Below are positions 18,684 to 28,196 of a stretch of 43,091 nucleotides of DNA, in pieces; positions within the stretch are counted from its first letter, which is position 1, and every line of letters starts with the position of its first letter. This DNA is from Prochlorococcus sp. AG-424-P16 (GTDB lineage Bacteria; Cyanobacteriota; Cyanobacteriia; PCC-6307; Cyanobiaceae), in assembly GCA_003213255.1 (NCBI GenBank), contig QCNI01000013.1:1-43091 (forward strand). Direction: 5' to 3'. Below the pieces are notes generated by a model, which was not told where the DNA came from, did no database searches, and was given only the letters and a program-made list of their open reading frames with translations. The position numbers and the translations under genes were made by a program.

Positions 18684-18905
18684 ATGACTTTAATCTTTAA
18701 AAAATTTGTCTTGTCGATAATTTTCAATTCAAGTCTATTTATCTTGTTAATTATTGGTATTCAAAATAGTGAAAATAAAAGTAAGATGAATTTTATTAAT
18801 GAGGAAACTGTAAATTTACCAATTAGTTTCATTATAGGTTCGAGTTTTATTGCAGGTTCTATTACTGGAAGTCTTATATCATTCTTTGAATTTAATAAAG
18901 AATAA
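18684..18905 (+). CDS. Small two-helix membrane protein, LapA/DUF1049-like
   Basis: The 73-residue protein has two membrane helices (about residues 8-26 and 46-66). They are joined by a polar loop with IQNSENKSKMNF and a second helix opening LPISFIIGSSFIAGSITGSLIS. This layout (helix, Q-N, polar strand, then Gly-rich helix) resembles LapA/DUF1049 proteins found widely in cyanobacteria, which in E. coli take part in lipopolysaccharide assembly control. The match is by pattern, and lengths fit. It follows rsmI by 26 bp and converges on the HTH gene with only 2 bp between the stop codons. Confidence 0.65.
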   Translation: MTLIFKKFVLSIIFNSSLFILLIIGIQNSENKSKMNFINEETVNLPISFIIGSSFIAGSITGSLISFFEFNKE

Positions 18906-18907
18906 AT

Positions 18908-19555
18908 TCAAAGTGCTATTAACTTATCAGGACAAACTATCCTAGAAATTCCTCTAGATATGAGTATAGGTGCAACGATACTAAAAACTTTTGTATTTGG
19001 GACTTTTATTACTTTTTGTTCCTTATTACAAAATCTTTTGGCTTCTTTAGCCTCAAAAAAAATTTCTATAGTTTTTCTATTTAAATCAGATTGAGAAAGA
19101 AATCGCCACTCAGGATAATCTTTTAAATGCTTAGTCTCTAATTCAATTTTATTGTTTACAACCATATATACAATATTTGGAAGCTCGACTTTTCTTATAG
19201 ATACGGATGATAAATCCTTCTGAGACTCACTATCAATTTCAAAATCTAAGGGGGTTATTTCAATAAATTGTGATTCATTAAATGAATTTAATTCATTAGG
19301 TATTTCATCATTACTTACTTGAGGGGTATTTATATCATTTTTATTCTTATTGGCATCATATATAGATTCAACTTTATAATTTCTATTTTTCTCTACTATC
19401 CTTTTAAAATCTTTTTCATCAATCTCTTTTTTTAAATTTCTAGTAATAGTAATTTTTGTAATTTTATACTTGTCAGATAATTGATCAATAGTCATACCAT
19501 TACGAAAAGAATTGATCATTTCTTTTTTCTGTATCTCTGATAATTTCTTAGGCAC
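18908..19555 (-). CDS. HTH-domain protein of unknown function
   Basis: The 215-residue protein opens with a helix-turn-helix (residues 4-45: LSEIQKKEMINSFRNGMTIDQLSDKYKITKITITRNLKKEI), of the type shared by transposase-like and sigma-region-4-like DNA-binding domains. A variable acidic linker follows (about 50-115), and then a C-terminal domain (about 120-215) with IRKVELPNIVYMVVNNKIELE and KVFSIVAPILISRGISRIVCPD, which I do not recognise. No transposase catalytic residues are seen. A regulator is a reasonable inference. It diverges from manC across 171 bp that must hold both promoters. Confidence 0.65.
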   Translation of the reverse strand: MPKKLSEIQKKEMINSFRNGMTIDQLSDKYKITKITITRNLKKEIDEKDFKRIVEKNRNYKVESIYDANKNKNDINTPQVSNDEIPNELNSFNESQFIEITPLDFEIDSESQKDLSSVSIRKVELPNIVYMVVNNKIELETKHLKDYPEWRFLSQSDLNRKTIEIFFEAKEAKRFCNKEQKVIKVPNTKVFSIVAPILISRGISRIVCPDKLIAL

Positions 19556-19726
19556 TAATTCTAGTAATACATCTTCTAATATTAAATTAGCCCAATATAT
19601 ACTTGAAAAGGTATAAATAAATAATTTTAAAAATTTAAATACTTTGCCTAAAATTTTCTTTATTTACAAATTCAATATTTTTAGTTAAAAAGAAAAGATA
19701 ATAAAAATAGTTTTAAATTTAATATT

Positions 19727-21187
19727 TTGAAAATTTCAAATGAAGATTTAATATCAAATGAAGATTTAATACCCGTTATACTCTCAGGTGGAAGTGGCAC
19801 AAGACTTTGGCCATTATCACGAGAAAATTATCCTAAACAATACATAAGCCTTTCAGAAAAAAACAACTTCTCACTTTTACAAAATACATATTTAAGATTA
19901 AGAGGACTTAATAAACTAAGAAATCCAATAATTATTTCCAATCAATCTCAGAGATTTCTTGTAGCGGAACAAATGAGAGAAATCGATATCAAACCGCATT
20001 CAATCTTACTTGAACCTTTTGGAAAGAATACTGCACCTGCGATCACTCTTGCTGCTTTAAGAGCTACCGATGGGAATACAGACCCAACGTTGCTCGTCCT
20101 TTCTTCAGATCATAAAATTGACGATGAAGAGGCTTTCAGAAAAGTTATTAAAGATGGTTTAAAGCATTCCGATAATGGAAGATTAGTTACATTTGGTATT
20201 GTTCCTTATGAGCCTGAAACAGGATTTGGTTACATAAAATCATGTCAAGAATTATCTGAAGAAAACCCCGCCAGCAAAATAGAAAAATTTGTTGAAAAAC
20301 CTGATTTAGAATTGGCTGAAAAATTTGTAAGAGATAAGCGATATCTTTGGAATAGTGGAATATTTTTATTTAGAGCCTCTGTATTTCTTAAAGAATTAGA
20401 GAAATTCGAACCAGAAATTCTTAGAATTTGTAGAAATTCACTAAAAAATGGTACAAGAGATTTCGATTTTTTTAGAGTAAATCAAGAAGCTTTTGAAGAA
20501 TGTCCAAATCAGCCTATTGATATTGCTGTAATGGAAAAAACAACCCTCGGGTCTGTTCTAACTTTGAAGGCAGGATGGGATGATATTGGGAGTTGGAAAT
20601 CGGTATGGAAAAACTCTAAAAAAGACGATAAGGGTAATGCTCTAAAAGGCAAAGTAATTGTTGAAGATTCCGAGAATTGTTATTTAAGAAGCGAAGATAG
20701 ACTAATTGTTGGCATAAATATTACGGATCTTGTGATAGTAGAAACAAATGATGCCGTTTTAGTCTCCAAAAAAGATTCAACTCAAAAGGTGAAACAGATT
20801 TTAAAAAAATTGAAAAAAAATAACTTTAGAGAAGCAGAAGATAATAAAAAAATTTATCGTCCTTGGGGAAACTTTACGAGCATTGAAGAGGGCCTTACTT
20901 GGCAGGTGAAAAGATTAGAAATAAAGCCCAAAGCAAGTATTTCTCTTCAGATGCATAAACAAAGATCAGAGCATTGGATAATTGTAAGTGGTAAAGCTAA
21001 AGTTGAAATAGATGATGAGGTAAAAATTCTCAATAAAAACGAAAGTACATTCATTCCCTTGGAATCAAAACATAGATTATCTAACCCCGAAGATATTCCC
21101 TTAATATTAATTGAAGTACAAAGTGGGTCTTATCTAGGAGAAGATGACATAATAAGATTCGAGGATCTTTACGGAAGGTCTTCATAA
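19727..21187 (+). CDS. manC: Mannose-1-phosphate guanylyltransferase / mannose-6-phosphate isomerase (bifunctional)
   Basis: The 486-residue protein makes GDP-mannose. The N-terminal nucleotidyltransferase (about 15-290) has VILSGGSGTRLWPLSRENYP, PKQY, FVEKPD, and LWNSGIFLF. The C-terminal cupin of type II phosphomannose isomerase (about 370-480) has QMHKQRSEHWIIVSGKAKVE. The start is TTG (19727), since no ATG or GTG lies in frame before the catalytic loop. The first residues repeat SNEDLI twice because of an 18-bp tandem duplication. It supplies gmd and fcl in the adjacent island and is followed by a good terminator and tRNA-Arg. Confidence 0.95.
   Translation: MKISNEDLISNEDLIPVILSGGSGTRLWPLSRENYPKQYISLSEKNNFSLLQNTYLRLRGLNKLRNPIIISNQSQRFLVAEQMREIDIKPHSILLEPFGKNTAPAITLAALRATDGNTDPTLLVLSSDHKIDDEEAFRKVIKDGLKHSDNGRLVTFGIVPYEPETGFGYIKSCQELSEENPASKIEKFVEKPDLELAEKFVRDKRYLWNSGIFLFRASVFLKELEKFEPEILRICRNSLKNGTRDFDFFRVNQEAFEECPNQPIDIAVMEKTTLGSVLTLKAGWDDIGSWKSVWKNSKKDDKGNALKGKVIVEDSENCYLRSEDRLIVGINITDLVIVETNDAVLVSKKDSTQKVKQILKKLKKNNFREAEDNKKIYRPWGNFTSIEEGLTWQVKRLEIKPKASISLQMHKQRSEHWIIVSGKAKVEIDDEVKILNKNESTFIPLESKHRLSNPEDIPLILIEVQSGSYLGEDDIIRFEDLYGRSS
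19736..19771 (+). repeat. 18-bp tandem duplication inside the manC N-terminus
   Basis: TCAAATGAAGATTTAATA is present twice head to tail (19736-19753 and 19754-19771) with no mismatch. It keeps the reading frame and gives SNEDLISNEDLI directly before the catalytic domain. It looks like a replication-slippage event, probably recent because the two copies are identical. Confidence 0.9.
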
Positions 21188-21217
21188 AAACTTCATTTTT
21201 TAGATTAATATGTTTAA

Positions 21218-21245
21218 AACTATTCAAAATAGTTATTTTTTTTTT
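21218..21245 (+). terminator. Rho-independent terminator after manC
   Basis: A 7-bp perfect stem (AACTATT at 21218-21224, AATAGTT at 21228-21234) with a CAA loop is followed by a run of ten T (21236-21245). It lies 31 bp after the manC stop. The stem is AT-rich but the T tract is long, so function is likely. It separates manC from tRNA-Arg. Confidence 0.65.
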
Positions 21246-21350
21246 AATAAGTTTTAAAGTTAAATTTTTAAAAAGTATTGTTTTGGTATCTATCCATCAG
21301 TAAAATTATCAAGTAAGAAATTATTCCTTGATAAAAATTACTTGCCTCAA

Positions 21351-21424
<74 letters not shown>

Positions 21425-21431
21425 TAAATTA

Positions 21432-22421
21432 TTACAACTCCATTTCCTTAAATTCTTTAATAGTTTTCCGAATTCCCTCTAGGAGAGATATTTTATACCC
21501 CCAACCAAGCTTAGAGATTAAACTAATATCTAATTTCTTTTGATGTGTACCATTAGGTTTTTCTAAGTCCCACAATATATTCCCACTAAAACCAGATTCA
21601 TCTTTAATAATTTGCGCTAAATCTTTTATGCTGAGATCTACCCCAGTACCTATGTTTATATGAATAGATTCTTTATTTTTGAAATGTTTACAATTTCTCA
21701 AATCATATGAATTTATGTTCTCTAAAATAAAAACGCAAGCATCACCTAAATCATCACAATGTAAAAATTCTCTCAATGCAGAACCGTCTCCCCAACATGT
21801 AACATTTTCATGATTATATTTCTTAGCCTCACAAAATTTTCTTATCAGTGCGGGCATAACATGACTTGTTTTTAAATCATAATTATCCCCAGTTCCATAT
21901 AAATTAGTTGGCATTAAACTTATAGCATCAAAAGCATATTGTTTATTTAGTGCCTCACAGAGTTTTAAACCTGAAATTTTAGCAATTGCATAAAATTCAT
22001 TTGTAGGTTCTAATGAACCACTCAATAGACATTCCTCATTTATTGGTTGAACCGAATCCTTGGGATAAATACAACTACTTCCTAAAAATAAAAATCTTTT
22101 AACCTTAAATTTCCATGAACTCTCAATGACATTTGTTTGAATTTGTAAATTGTTCAAAATAAATTCCGTGGGGAATTGTTGATTGGCTAATATTCCGCCT
22201 ACTTTTGCTGCACACAAAATAACTACATCAGGTTTATTTTCATGAATAAATTCATTAACTTCATTAGAAACACTAAGATCTAAAAATTCTTTTTCGCAAG
22301 TAAGTATATTTTTATAGCCTTTTTTTATTAAATTTCTGCATACAGCATTACCAACCATGCCGTTGTGTCCAGCTACAAAGATTTTATCTTCAAATCTAAT
22401 AAGTTTTTCTGCTCTGATCAT
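21432..22421 (-). CDS. fcl: GDP-L-fucose synthase (epimerase/reductase)
   Basis: The 329-residue SDR completes GDP-fucose synthesis from GDP-4-keto-6-deoxymannose using NADPH. Seen: the Rossmann loop GHNGMVGNAV at about residues 18-27, CAAKVGGI, the catalytic region LGSSCIYP, and NEFYAIAKISGLKLCE with the Tyr-x3-Lys pair. The length agrees with WcaG-type enzymes (about 320). Its start is 9 bp after the gmd stop, so gmd-fcl form one leftward operon. The stop lies 7 bp from the tRNA-Arg 3' end. Confidence 0.95.
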   Translation of the reverse strand: MIRAEKLIRFEDKIFVAGHNGMVGNAVCRNLIKKGYKNILTCEKEFLDLSVSNEVNEFIHENKPDVVILCAAKVGGILANQQFPTEFILNNLQIQTNVIESSWKFKVKRFLFLGSSCIYPKDSVQPINEECLLSGSLEPTNEFYAIAKISGLKLCEALNKQYAFDAISLMPTNLYGTGDNYDLKTSHVMPALIRKFCEAKKYNHENVTCWGDGSALREFLHCDDLGDACVFILENINSYDLRNCKHFKNKESIHINIGTGVDLSIKDLAQIIKDESGFSGNILWDLEKPNGTHQKKLDISLISKLGWGYKISLLEGIRKTIKEFKEMEL

Positions 22422-22430
22422 TTTAAATTA

Positions 22431-23513
22431 TTAATTATTTCTCTTTTGAATTAAAAGTATTTCTTTTTTTGTTTCTGCTAAATCATTTTCTATCATTTCA
22501 TCTATTAATTCATCTAAGGAAGTTTTAGGCTCCCAACCTAGGATATTTTTGGCATTTGAAGAATCCCCCAAAAGACTATCCACTTCATTTGGCCTAAAAT
22601 AACGGGGGTCTACTCTTATTACAATTTTGTTATTATCTGCTCTTCTTCCAATCTCATTAATACCTTCACCTGACCATATTATTGAGGAGTTGTTGCAAGA
22701 CCATTTTAATCTTGAAGCAGTTAATTCAACAAATTTTCTTATACTTTCTTGCCTCCCTGTTGATATAACAAAATCCTTTGGCTTTTCCTGTTGAAGCATT
22801 AACCACATCATTTCAACATAATCTCTCGCGTGGCCCCAATCTCTTTTTGAATCTAGATTACCTAGATAAAGACAATCATCAATTCCAGCTTCAATACGTG
22901 CTAAGCCTCTTGTTATTTTTCTTGTGACAAATGTTTCTCCTCTTCGTGGACTTTCATGATTAAAAAGTATTCCATTGCAAGCAAATAGTCCATATGATTC
23001 TCTATAATTAATCGTTATCCAATATGCATAAAGTTTTGCTGCTCCATAAGGACTTCTGGGATAAAAAGCTGTAGTTTCTGTCTGAGGGATTTCTTGAACT
23101 TTGCCAAAAAGCTCACTAGTACTAGCCTGATATATTTTAGTTTTATTTTTAAGGCCAAGAACTCTTACTGCTTCTAATATTCTTAAGGTACCTAATGCGT
23201 CACAATTAGCTGTATATTCTGGACTTTCAAAACTTACTGCGACATGACTTTGTGCCGCTAGATTATATATTTCATCTGGCTTTATAAGTTGAATAATATT
23301 AATTAAATTAGAGCTGTCTGTCATGTCTCCATAATGAAGTTTTAAGTTCTGAGCAGCCTCGTGGGGATCTTTATATAAATGATCTATTCTAGCTGTATTA
23401 AAACTACTTGAACGCCTTTTTATTCCGTGTACTTCATAACCTTTATTTAAAAGGAATTCTGCTAAATAACTCCCGTCCTGACCCGTAATACCTGTAATTA
23501 AAGCCTTTTTCAT
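22431..23513 (-). CDS. gmd: GDP-mannose 4,6-dehydratase
   Basis: The 360-residue SDR converts GDP-mannose to GDP-4-keto-6-deoxymannose. Motifs: [20 protein letters not shown] at the N-terminus, the family signature [27 protein letters not shown] with the catalytic Ser/Glu, and [12 protein letters not shown] with the Tyr-x3-Lys. The C-terminal [13 protein letters not shown] segment is also typical of Gmd. It is the first gene of the leftward gmd-fcl pair; manC, which supplies its substrate, lies about 1.2 kb away on the other side of the tRNA. The length is standard. Confidence 0.96.
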   Translation of the reverse strand: MKKALITGITGQDGSYLAEFLLNKGYEVHGIKRRSSSFNTARIDHLYKDPHEAAQNLKLHYGDMTDSSNLINIIQLIKPDEIYNLAAQSHVAVSFESPEYTANCDALGTLRILEAVRVLGLKNKTKIYQASTSELFGKVQEIPQTETTAFYPRSPYGAAKLYAYWITINYRESYGLFACNGILFNHESPRRGETFVTRKITRGLARIEAGIDDCLYLGNLDSKRDWGHARDYVEMMWLMLQQEKPKDFVISTGRQESIRKFVELTASRLKWSCNNSSIIWSGEGINEIGRRADNNKIVIRVDPRYFRPNEVDSLLGDSSNAKNILGWEPKTSLDELIDEMIENDLAETKKEILLIQKRNN

Positions 23514-23687
23514 ATTTTCTTTTTTATATATTATTAATATTATTAATTTTATAAATTAAATTACTTAACTTCCACAATATAACAATAAGTGATATTTAAA
23601 AACTAAAAGGCCAGGTTGCATAACCCATAAAAATTAATAATAATTAAAAAATAAATATCTCAAAAATATATTTGATATTTAAATTAT

Positions 23688-25457
23688 ATGTTCTCATATA
23701 TACTCCTATTTTTATCAGTAATTCCTTTGTTATCGAGAGGTATTAACTTACCACTTGGGAATAAAATATATAGTGTTATTATCACATCGGCCTTATTTTC
23801 TTATTCAATCTTAGGACTTATTTCTTTAATATTAATTAATTTAGATAATAGTAGATTTCCTATTTTATCTTTTTCAATTTTTATTTTTTTGTTTGCACTA
23901 TATTTTAATAACAATTCCCACAGGGATTATGCGCTAATAAAAAATTTTTTATTAGGTGAAATTAATAAGTTTAAAAATACATTTATAATTTCTGCTCAAA
24001 GGAAATCAATTATAGTAATCTGTTTTTTAGTAATATTAATCTCAATATCATCTATTGGACCAATTAATCATCCTGACGCACTGGATTATCATATTGGATA
24101 CCCATATCAATACTGGTTAAAAGGAAAGTTCTTCATAGATCAAGGATTGCATCAAGCTCTTATGGGAGCTGGAGACTATGCGCATTTAGCGTTTATTCAA
24201 GAAAAGACAGTCTGGCTTATAAGATATATTCAAATTTCAACTCTACCTTTAATTACATTATTTTTAATAAATAATTTAAAAAGTAAAGTTTATATTATTG
24301 CTCTTTTAAGTAGTTCTACTTTTATACAATGGAGCACAATAGGAAAACCCCTTTTCCTTGGCGAATCATCATGTGCCATAGCTTATATAATTTGGGCAGA
24401 GTATAAGGATAATTTATCTAGAAAATTACTTTTAATCTGTATGATTTCCTGTATTAGTATTAAGATTTCATCTTTAATAGTTTGTACGCCTATAGCAATA
24501 CATCTTTTTTTAGATATTTTTTTTGATAAGAAAACTAATAATGTGAATAAAAAAATTTATCTTTTTAAGAATATTTTATTTGATAAATCAATACTATTGT
24601 CTCTTTCCATATTATTAGCAATTTTATTTTCAAGATTTAAAATAACAGGTAATTTTGCTTTTCCATTACTCACAAATATTTTTAATAAAAATGATATCTT
24701 AATTACTAATTTCACAGAGTTTTTATCAGGATATCAAAGGGATGGAATGTTTCCTTTAAATATATTTCTTCCCACAAGTGGTTCTGATATTGCGAGTGCA
24801 CTTGGACTAGGAGTTTTATTAATACTAATACTTTTAACAATTAAAACTATTAAGAAAATAAATTTAAAAGAAAATATCTTATTTTATATTTGCTTATCTC
24901 AAATCTTGCTTTTGTTAATATTTTGCCAAGGCAGGGCAGATTATTATGCTCTGCCAATCATCATTTCGATATATTTTTCGGATAATATCAGTATGTTTTT
25001 AGAAATTAAATTTTTAAAATCTTTATTTTATTTATCAATTTATTTTCAATTAATCCTAATAACAGGATTTCTATTTTTTTCAATAAATCAAAATTTTTTA
25101 TCAATTTCAAACTATGAAAAAGCAATGATTTCAAATGCATATGGTTTTGACTTATCAAAATTAATAAATCCAAAAACCTCTGGGAACTTCTATCAAAATG
25201 TAATTAGAGATGCAAGATTTTTCTATCCCAAAAATTATATTTCTCGAGAACAATTTCAAAAATGTATCCAAAATAATAATTCACAAGATTTTTGCCTAAG
25301 AAAATACAATATAAGTCAAATAATTTCTGGGCCAAAATTTTTATTAGATAAAAAAAACTATAAATGCAACATTAAAACATTCATCTCTGGAACAAGAAAC
25401 CCATTAAATAGGAGAGTCCGGGATGTTGAAGTTTGTGAGAAAATAGATCTATCTTAA
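23688..25457 (+). CDS. Large membrane protein, GT-C-like (probable polyprenyl-sugar glycosyltransferase or related)
   Basis: The 589-residue protein has about 11-13 predicted membrane helices. After the third helix an outside loop holds GPINHPDALDYHIGYPYQYW (about residues 123-142). An acidic loop of this kind resembles the catalytic first loops of GT-C enzymes, although here it comes later than in GT39. The soluble C-terminal part (about 480-589) is basic and has cysteines. I do not recognise a named family with certainty; it resembles membrane proteins in polysaccharide loci that are annotated as hypothetical. It overlaps the convergent DPM1-like GT2 by 9 bp. An O-antigen polymerase is an alternative. 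Confidence 0.6.
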   Translation: MFSYILLFLSVIPLLSRGINLPLGNKIYSVIITSALFSYSILGLISLILINLDNSRFPILSFSIFIFLFALYFNNNSHRDYALIKNFLLGEINKFKNTFIISAQRKSIIVICFLVILISISSIGPINHPDALDYHIGYPYQYWLKGKFFIDQGLHQALMGAGDYAHLAFIQEKTVWLIRYIQISTLPLITLFLINNLKSKVYIIALLSSSTFIQWSTIGKPLFLGESSCAIAYIIWAEYKDNLSRKLLLICMISCISIKISSLIVCTPIAIHLFLDIFFDKKTNNVNKKIYLFKNILFDKSILLSLSILLAILFSRFKITGNFAFPLLTNIFNKNDILITNFTEFLSGYQRDGMFPLNIFLPTSGSDIASALGLGVLLILILLTIKTIKKINLKENILFYICLSQILLLLIFCQGRADYYALPIIISIYFSDNISMFLEIKFLKSLFYLSIYFQLILITGFLFFSINQNFLSISNYEKAMISNAYGFDLSKLINPKTSGNFYQNVIRDARFFYPKNYISREQFQKCIQNNNSQDFCLRKYNISQIISGPKFLLDKKNYKCNIKTFISGTRNPLNRRVRDVEVCEKIDLS

Positions 25458-26156
25458 TAGATTGTATTTTAAAATGCACCATATTGCTCTGACTCCGTCT
25501 TTCCAGCCAATTTTTTTACCATCCTTGTATGTTCTACCATAATATGAGATCCCAACTTCATAAATCCGACAATCTAATTTTGAAATTTTAGCGGTTATTT
25601 CAGGTTCGAATCCAAACCTTTTTTCTTCAATTTTTATTTGCTTTAGAAGTTCGCCTCTAAATGCTTTATAACAAGTTTCCATATCAGTCAAATTTAGATC
25701 AGTAAATATATTACTCAATAAAGTCAAAAATCCATTACCAATCCTATGCCAAAAATAAACAACCCTATGTGGTTGTCCTCCTTGAAATCTACTTCCATAA
25801 ACGACATCTGCTTTATCATTAATGATTGGTGAAATAATTGTAGGGTACTCATTTGGATCATATTCCAAATCAGCGTCTTGGATAATTATTATTTCACCTC
25901 TTGCTATAGATATCCCAGAAAATAAAGCAGCTCCTTTCCCAAGGTTTTTATTATGAAAAATAGTTTTAATATTTTTAGTGTTAATTTTTTTTAAGAACTC
26001 TCTTGAACCGTCTTTAGAGTAATCATCCACAATAATAATCTCTTTCGGATCAACAGGTGAATTTTGAATATTATTTATTACTTTATCAAGAGTTTTAATT
26101 TCATTAAAACAAGGAACTATTACAGATAAAAGTATTTTTTCTTTATCTTGATCCAT
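25449..26156 (-). CDS. GT2 glycosyltransferase, DPM1/GtrB-like (polyprenyl-phosphate sugar synthase)
   Basis: The 235-residue protein opens with SVIVPCFNEIKTLDKVINNI, then EIIIVDDYSKDGS, the metal-binding DADLEYDP (residues 94-101), YGSRFQGG and a terminal FGFEPEITAKISKL with the expected charged residues. This is the dolichol-phosphate mannose synthase pattern. It lacks the two C-terminal membrane helices of GtrB, so it is a soluble or peripheral form. It would load a sugar from a nucleotide donor onto undecaprenyl phosphate. It starts 2 bp after the GtrA-like stop, strongly suggesting they act together. Confidence 0.85.
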   Translation of the reverse strand: MDQDKEKILLSVIVPCFNEIKTLDKVINNIQNSPVDPKEIIIVDDYSKDGSREFLKKINTKNIKTIFHNKNLGKGAALFSGISIARGEIIIIQDADLEYDPNEYPTIISPIINDKADVVYGSRFQGGQPHRVVYFWHRIGNGFLTLLSNIFTDLNLTDMETCYKAFRGELLKQIKIEEKRFGFEPEITAKISKLDCRIYEVGISYYGRTYKDGKKIGWKDGVRAIWCILKYNLLR

Positions 26157-26158
26157 AA

Positions 26159-26539
26159 TTAAAATTTAAAGATAATATACTTTTGAGTAAAGTAAGATAT
26201 TAGAGCTAAAAAGGGAACAATTACAAGTGAAGCAATATTTTTTGAAATCCCAAATGAATGGAAATATTCAATTAATTTCCAGTTAGTATTCCATAAAAAC
26301 ATTACTAGTAAAAAATATTTAAGAAAAATTTTTATTTTCAATTTATTAACTCTAAAAACTCGCTTTCCATAAAGATAATAACCTAAAAAAAAGTTAACCA
26401 TTTGGCTTACAAATGTTGCTTTAAAAGAACTAATATTAAGTAGTAGAATTTGCAATATTAGGTTACTAATGAATACGTTAAATATTCCAAAAAAAATAAA
26501 TCTATATTTTACTTCTTTAAAAATATTTATTAATCTCAT
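26159..26539 (-). CDS. GtrA-family membrane protein
   Basis: The 126-residue protein has four membrane helices spread over the length, with the GtrA-type opening (YRFIFFGIFNVFISNLILQILL) and a YYLYGKRVFRVN turn in the middle, comparable to the conserved 'kr.vF' loop of the family. GtrA proteins are believed to flip or escort polyprenyl-linked sugars. It is encoded immediately upstream of the GT2 gene (2 bp). The 35 bp to ugd upstream is short, so these genes may be one leftward unit ugd-gtrA-GT2. Confidence 0.82.
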   Translation of the reverse strand: MRLINIFKEVKYRFIFFGIFNVFISNLILQILLLNISSFKATFVSQMVNFFLGYYLYGKRVFRVNKLKIKIFLKYFLLVMFLWNTNWKLIEYFHSFGISKNIASLVIVPFLALISYFTQKYIIFKF

Positions 26540-26574
26540 GAGGAATAAATAATTTCACAAACTATCTTAAAAAT

Positions 26575-27993
26575 TTATTTTTGAGATCCCAAACGCCAAT
26601 AATTAAATCCAGCTTCTATTGCAATTTTACTATCAATACAAAACCGAGTATCAAAAATCCAAGATGGTTTTTTCATTATCTTATATAATTTAACCCAATC
26701 AATACTCTTAAACTCATCCCATTCTGTTAAAACCAAAATTGCATGACTATCTAATGCAGATTTTTCTATTGAATCACAAACTTCACAATTACCTTTATCA
26801 TTATTTTTAATATTAGTTTCAATCTTGAAATCTAAATCATTTAAAATTTGTTCCTCATCAACCTTAGGATCATAAATTGATAAATTTGCTCCTTCTTCTA
26901 GTAAATCATTACAAATATCTATGCATGGAGAGTTTCTCGTATCGTTAGTATTAGCTTTAAAGGCAAATCCAAGAATTGAAATTTTTTTCCCTGAAATATT
27001 TCCAAATAATTTATTTACAACTAATTTTGATATCCTTATTTTCTGCCAATTGTTTATATTAAGAACACTTTGCCAATAATTTGCGACTTCATCTAATTTG
27101 TAATACTCACATAGATAAATCAAGTTAAGAATATCTTTCTGGAAACAACTACCTCCAAAACCTGGACTAGCTTCAATAAATTTTTCACCAATTCTACTAT
27201 CAGTTCCAACTGCCCTAATGACCTGTTTAATATCAGCACCAGTCTCTTCACAAATAGCCGAAATTGAATTTATTGAGGATACTCTTTGTGCCAGAAAGGC
27301 ATTAGCTACTAATTTGGATAGTTCAGAACTCCATAGATTTGTTCTTATTATCTTTTCCTTTGGAATCCAATTTTTATATAAATTTCCCAAAGCATCTATT
27401 GCATTATCACTCTCACCTCCTATTAAAACTCTATCTGGACTTTCTAAGTCTTTTACTGCATTACCCTCTGATAAGAATTCAGGATTTGATAAAACCGAAA
27501 AAGTTTTTACCTCATTATCTTGATCATGACTTTTAGAGGAACTTTCAAGAATTTTTTTTACGGTTTCAGCTGTTCTTACTGGCAATGTACTTTTCTCCAC
27601 AACGATCGTATCTCCTTTTGCGTATTCTGCTATTTGTCTTGCCGAAGCTTCAATCCATTTCAAATCACTAGCTTTTCCAGCTCCAAAACCTTTTTGTTTA
27701 GTTGGAGTATTAACTGAGATGAAAATCATATCTGCTTCTTCTATTGAAGATTTAATATCAGTCAAAAAAAATAAATTTTTATTCCTACAATTTATTAATA
27801 ACTTATCTAATCCTGGCTCATAAATTGGCAATTTTTCTAAATCTTTATTATTCCATGCATCAATTCTTGCCTTATTTAAATCAACTACTTTGAACTTTAT
27901 ATCGGGACATTTATTTGCAAAAACAATCATTGTAGGGCCACCTACATAACCTGCACCTATACAACAAACTTTTTTAATTTTATAACCACTCAT
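26575..27993 (-). CDS. ugd: UDP-glucose 6-dehydrogenase (eukaryotic-length type)
   Basis: The 472-residue NAD-dependent enzyme makes UDP-glucuronate. The N-terminal Rossmann loop GAGYVGGPT (residues 13-21) is present. The catalytic cysteine is in GFGGSCFQKD (Cys283). SVNTPTKQ, VEKSTLPVRTAE and FAFKANTNDTRNSP give the family pattern. The length is close to animal/plant UGDH (about 480-490) and longer than the common bacterial Ugd (about 430-450). Its product is the substrate for the adjacent divergent UDP-xylose synthase, across a 203-bp shared promoter region. The C-terminus carries the UDP-binding domain with FDTRFCID. Confidence 0.95.
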   Translation of the reverse strand: MSGYKIKKVCCIGAGYVGGPTMIVFANKCPDIKFKVVDLNKARIDAWNNKDLEKLPIYEPGLDKLLINCRNKNLFFLTDIKSSIEEADMIFISVNTPTKQKGFGAGKASDLKWIEASARQIAEYAKGDTIVVEKSTLPVRTAETVKKILESSSKSHDQDNEVKTFSVLSNPEFLSEGNAVKDLESPDRVLIGGESDNAIDALGNLYKNWIPKEKIIRTNLWSSELSKLVANAFLAQRVSSINSISAICEETGADIKQVIRAVGTDSRIGEKFIEASPGFGGSCFQKDILNLIYLCEYYKLDEVANYWQSVLNINNWQKIRISKLVVNKLFGNISGKKISILGFAFKANTNDTRNSPCIDICNDLLEEGANLSIYDPKVDEEQILNDLDFKIETNIKNNDKGNCEVCDSIEKSALDSHAILVLTEWDEFKSIDWVKLYKIMKKPSWIFDTRFCIDSKIAIEAGFNYWRLGSQK

Positions 27994-28196
27994 TTAAATT
28001 TATTTAGATACTCGATTGTTAATTAAATAAATTTATCACTAAAGTCATATTAAAAGTATATTTTTTTAATTTCTAAATCTTTTTTTATAAACTTTTATTT
28101 AAATAATTAGCCTAAAAAGACTTTAAACTTATTTGATAATATTATTTTTTTCTCCTAAAAATGATAGATTAATAGTCAATTAAGATATTTAATAAA

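Noticed and set aside
27218..27717. Rightward ORFs inside the ugd gene
   Set aside because: They lie fully antisense within a well-supported 472-residue enzyme and look like reverse-strand translations.
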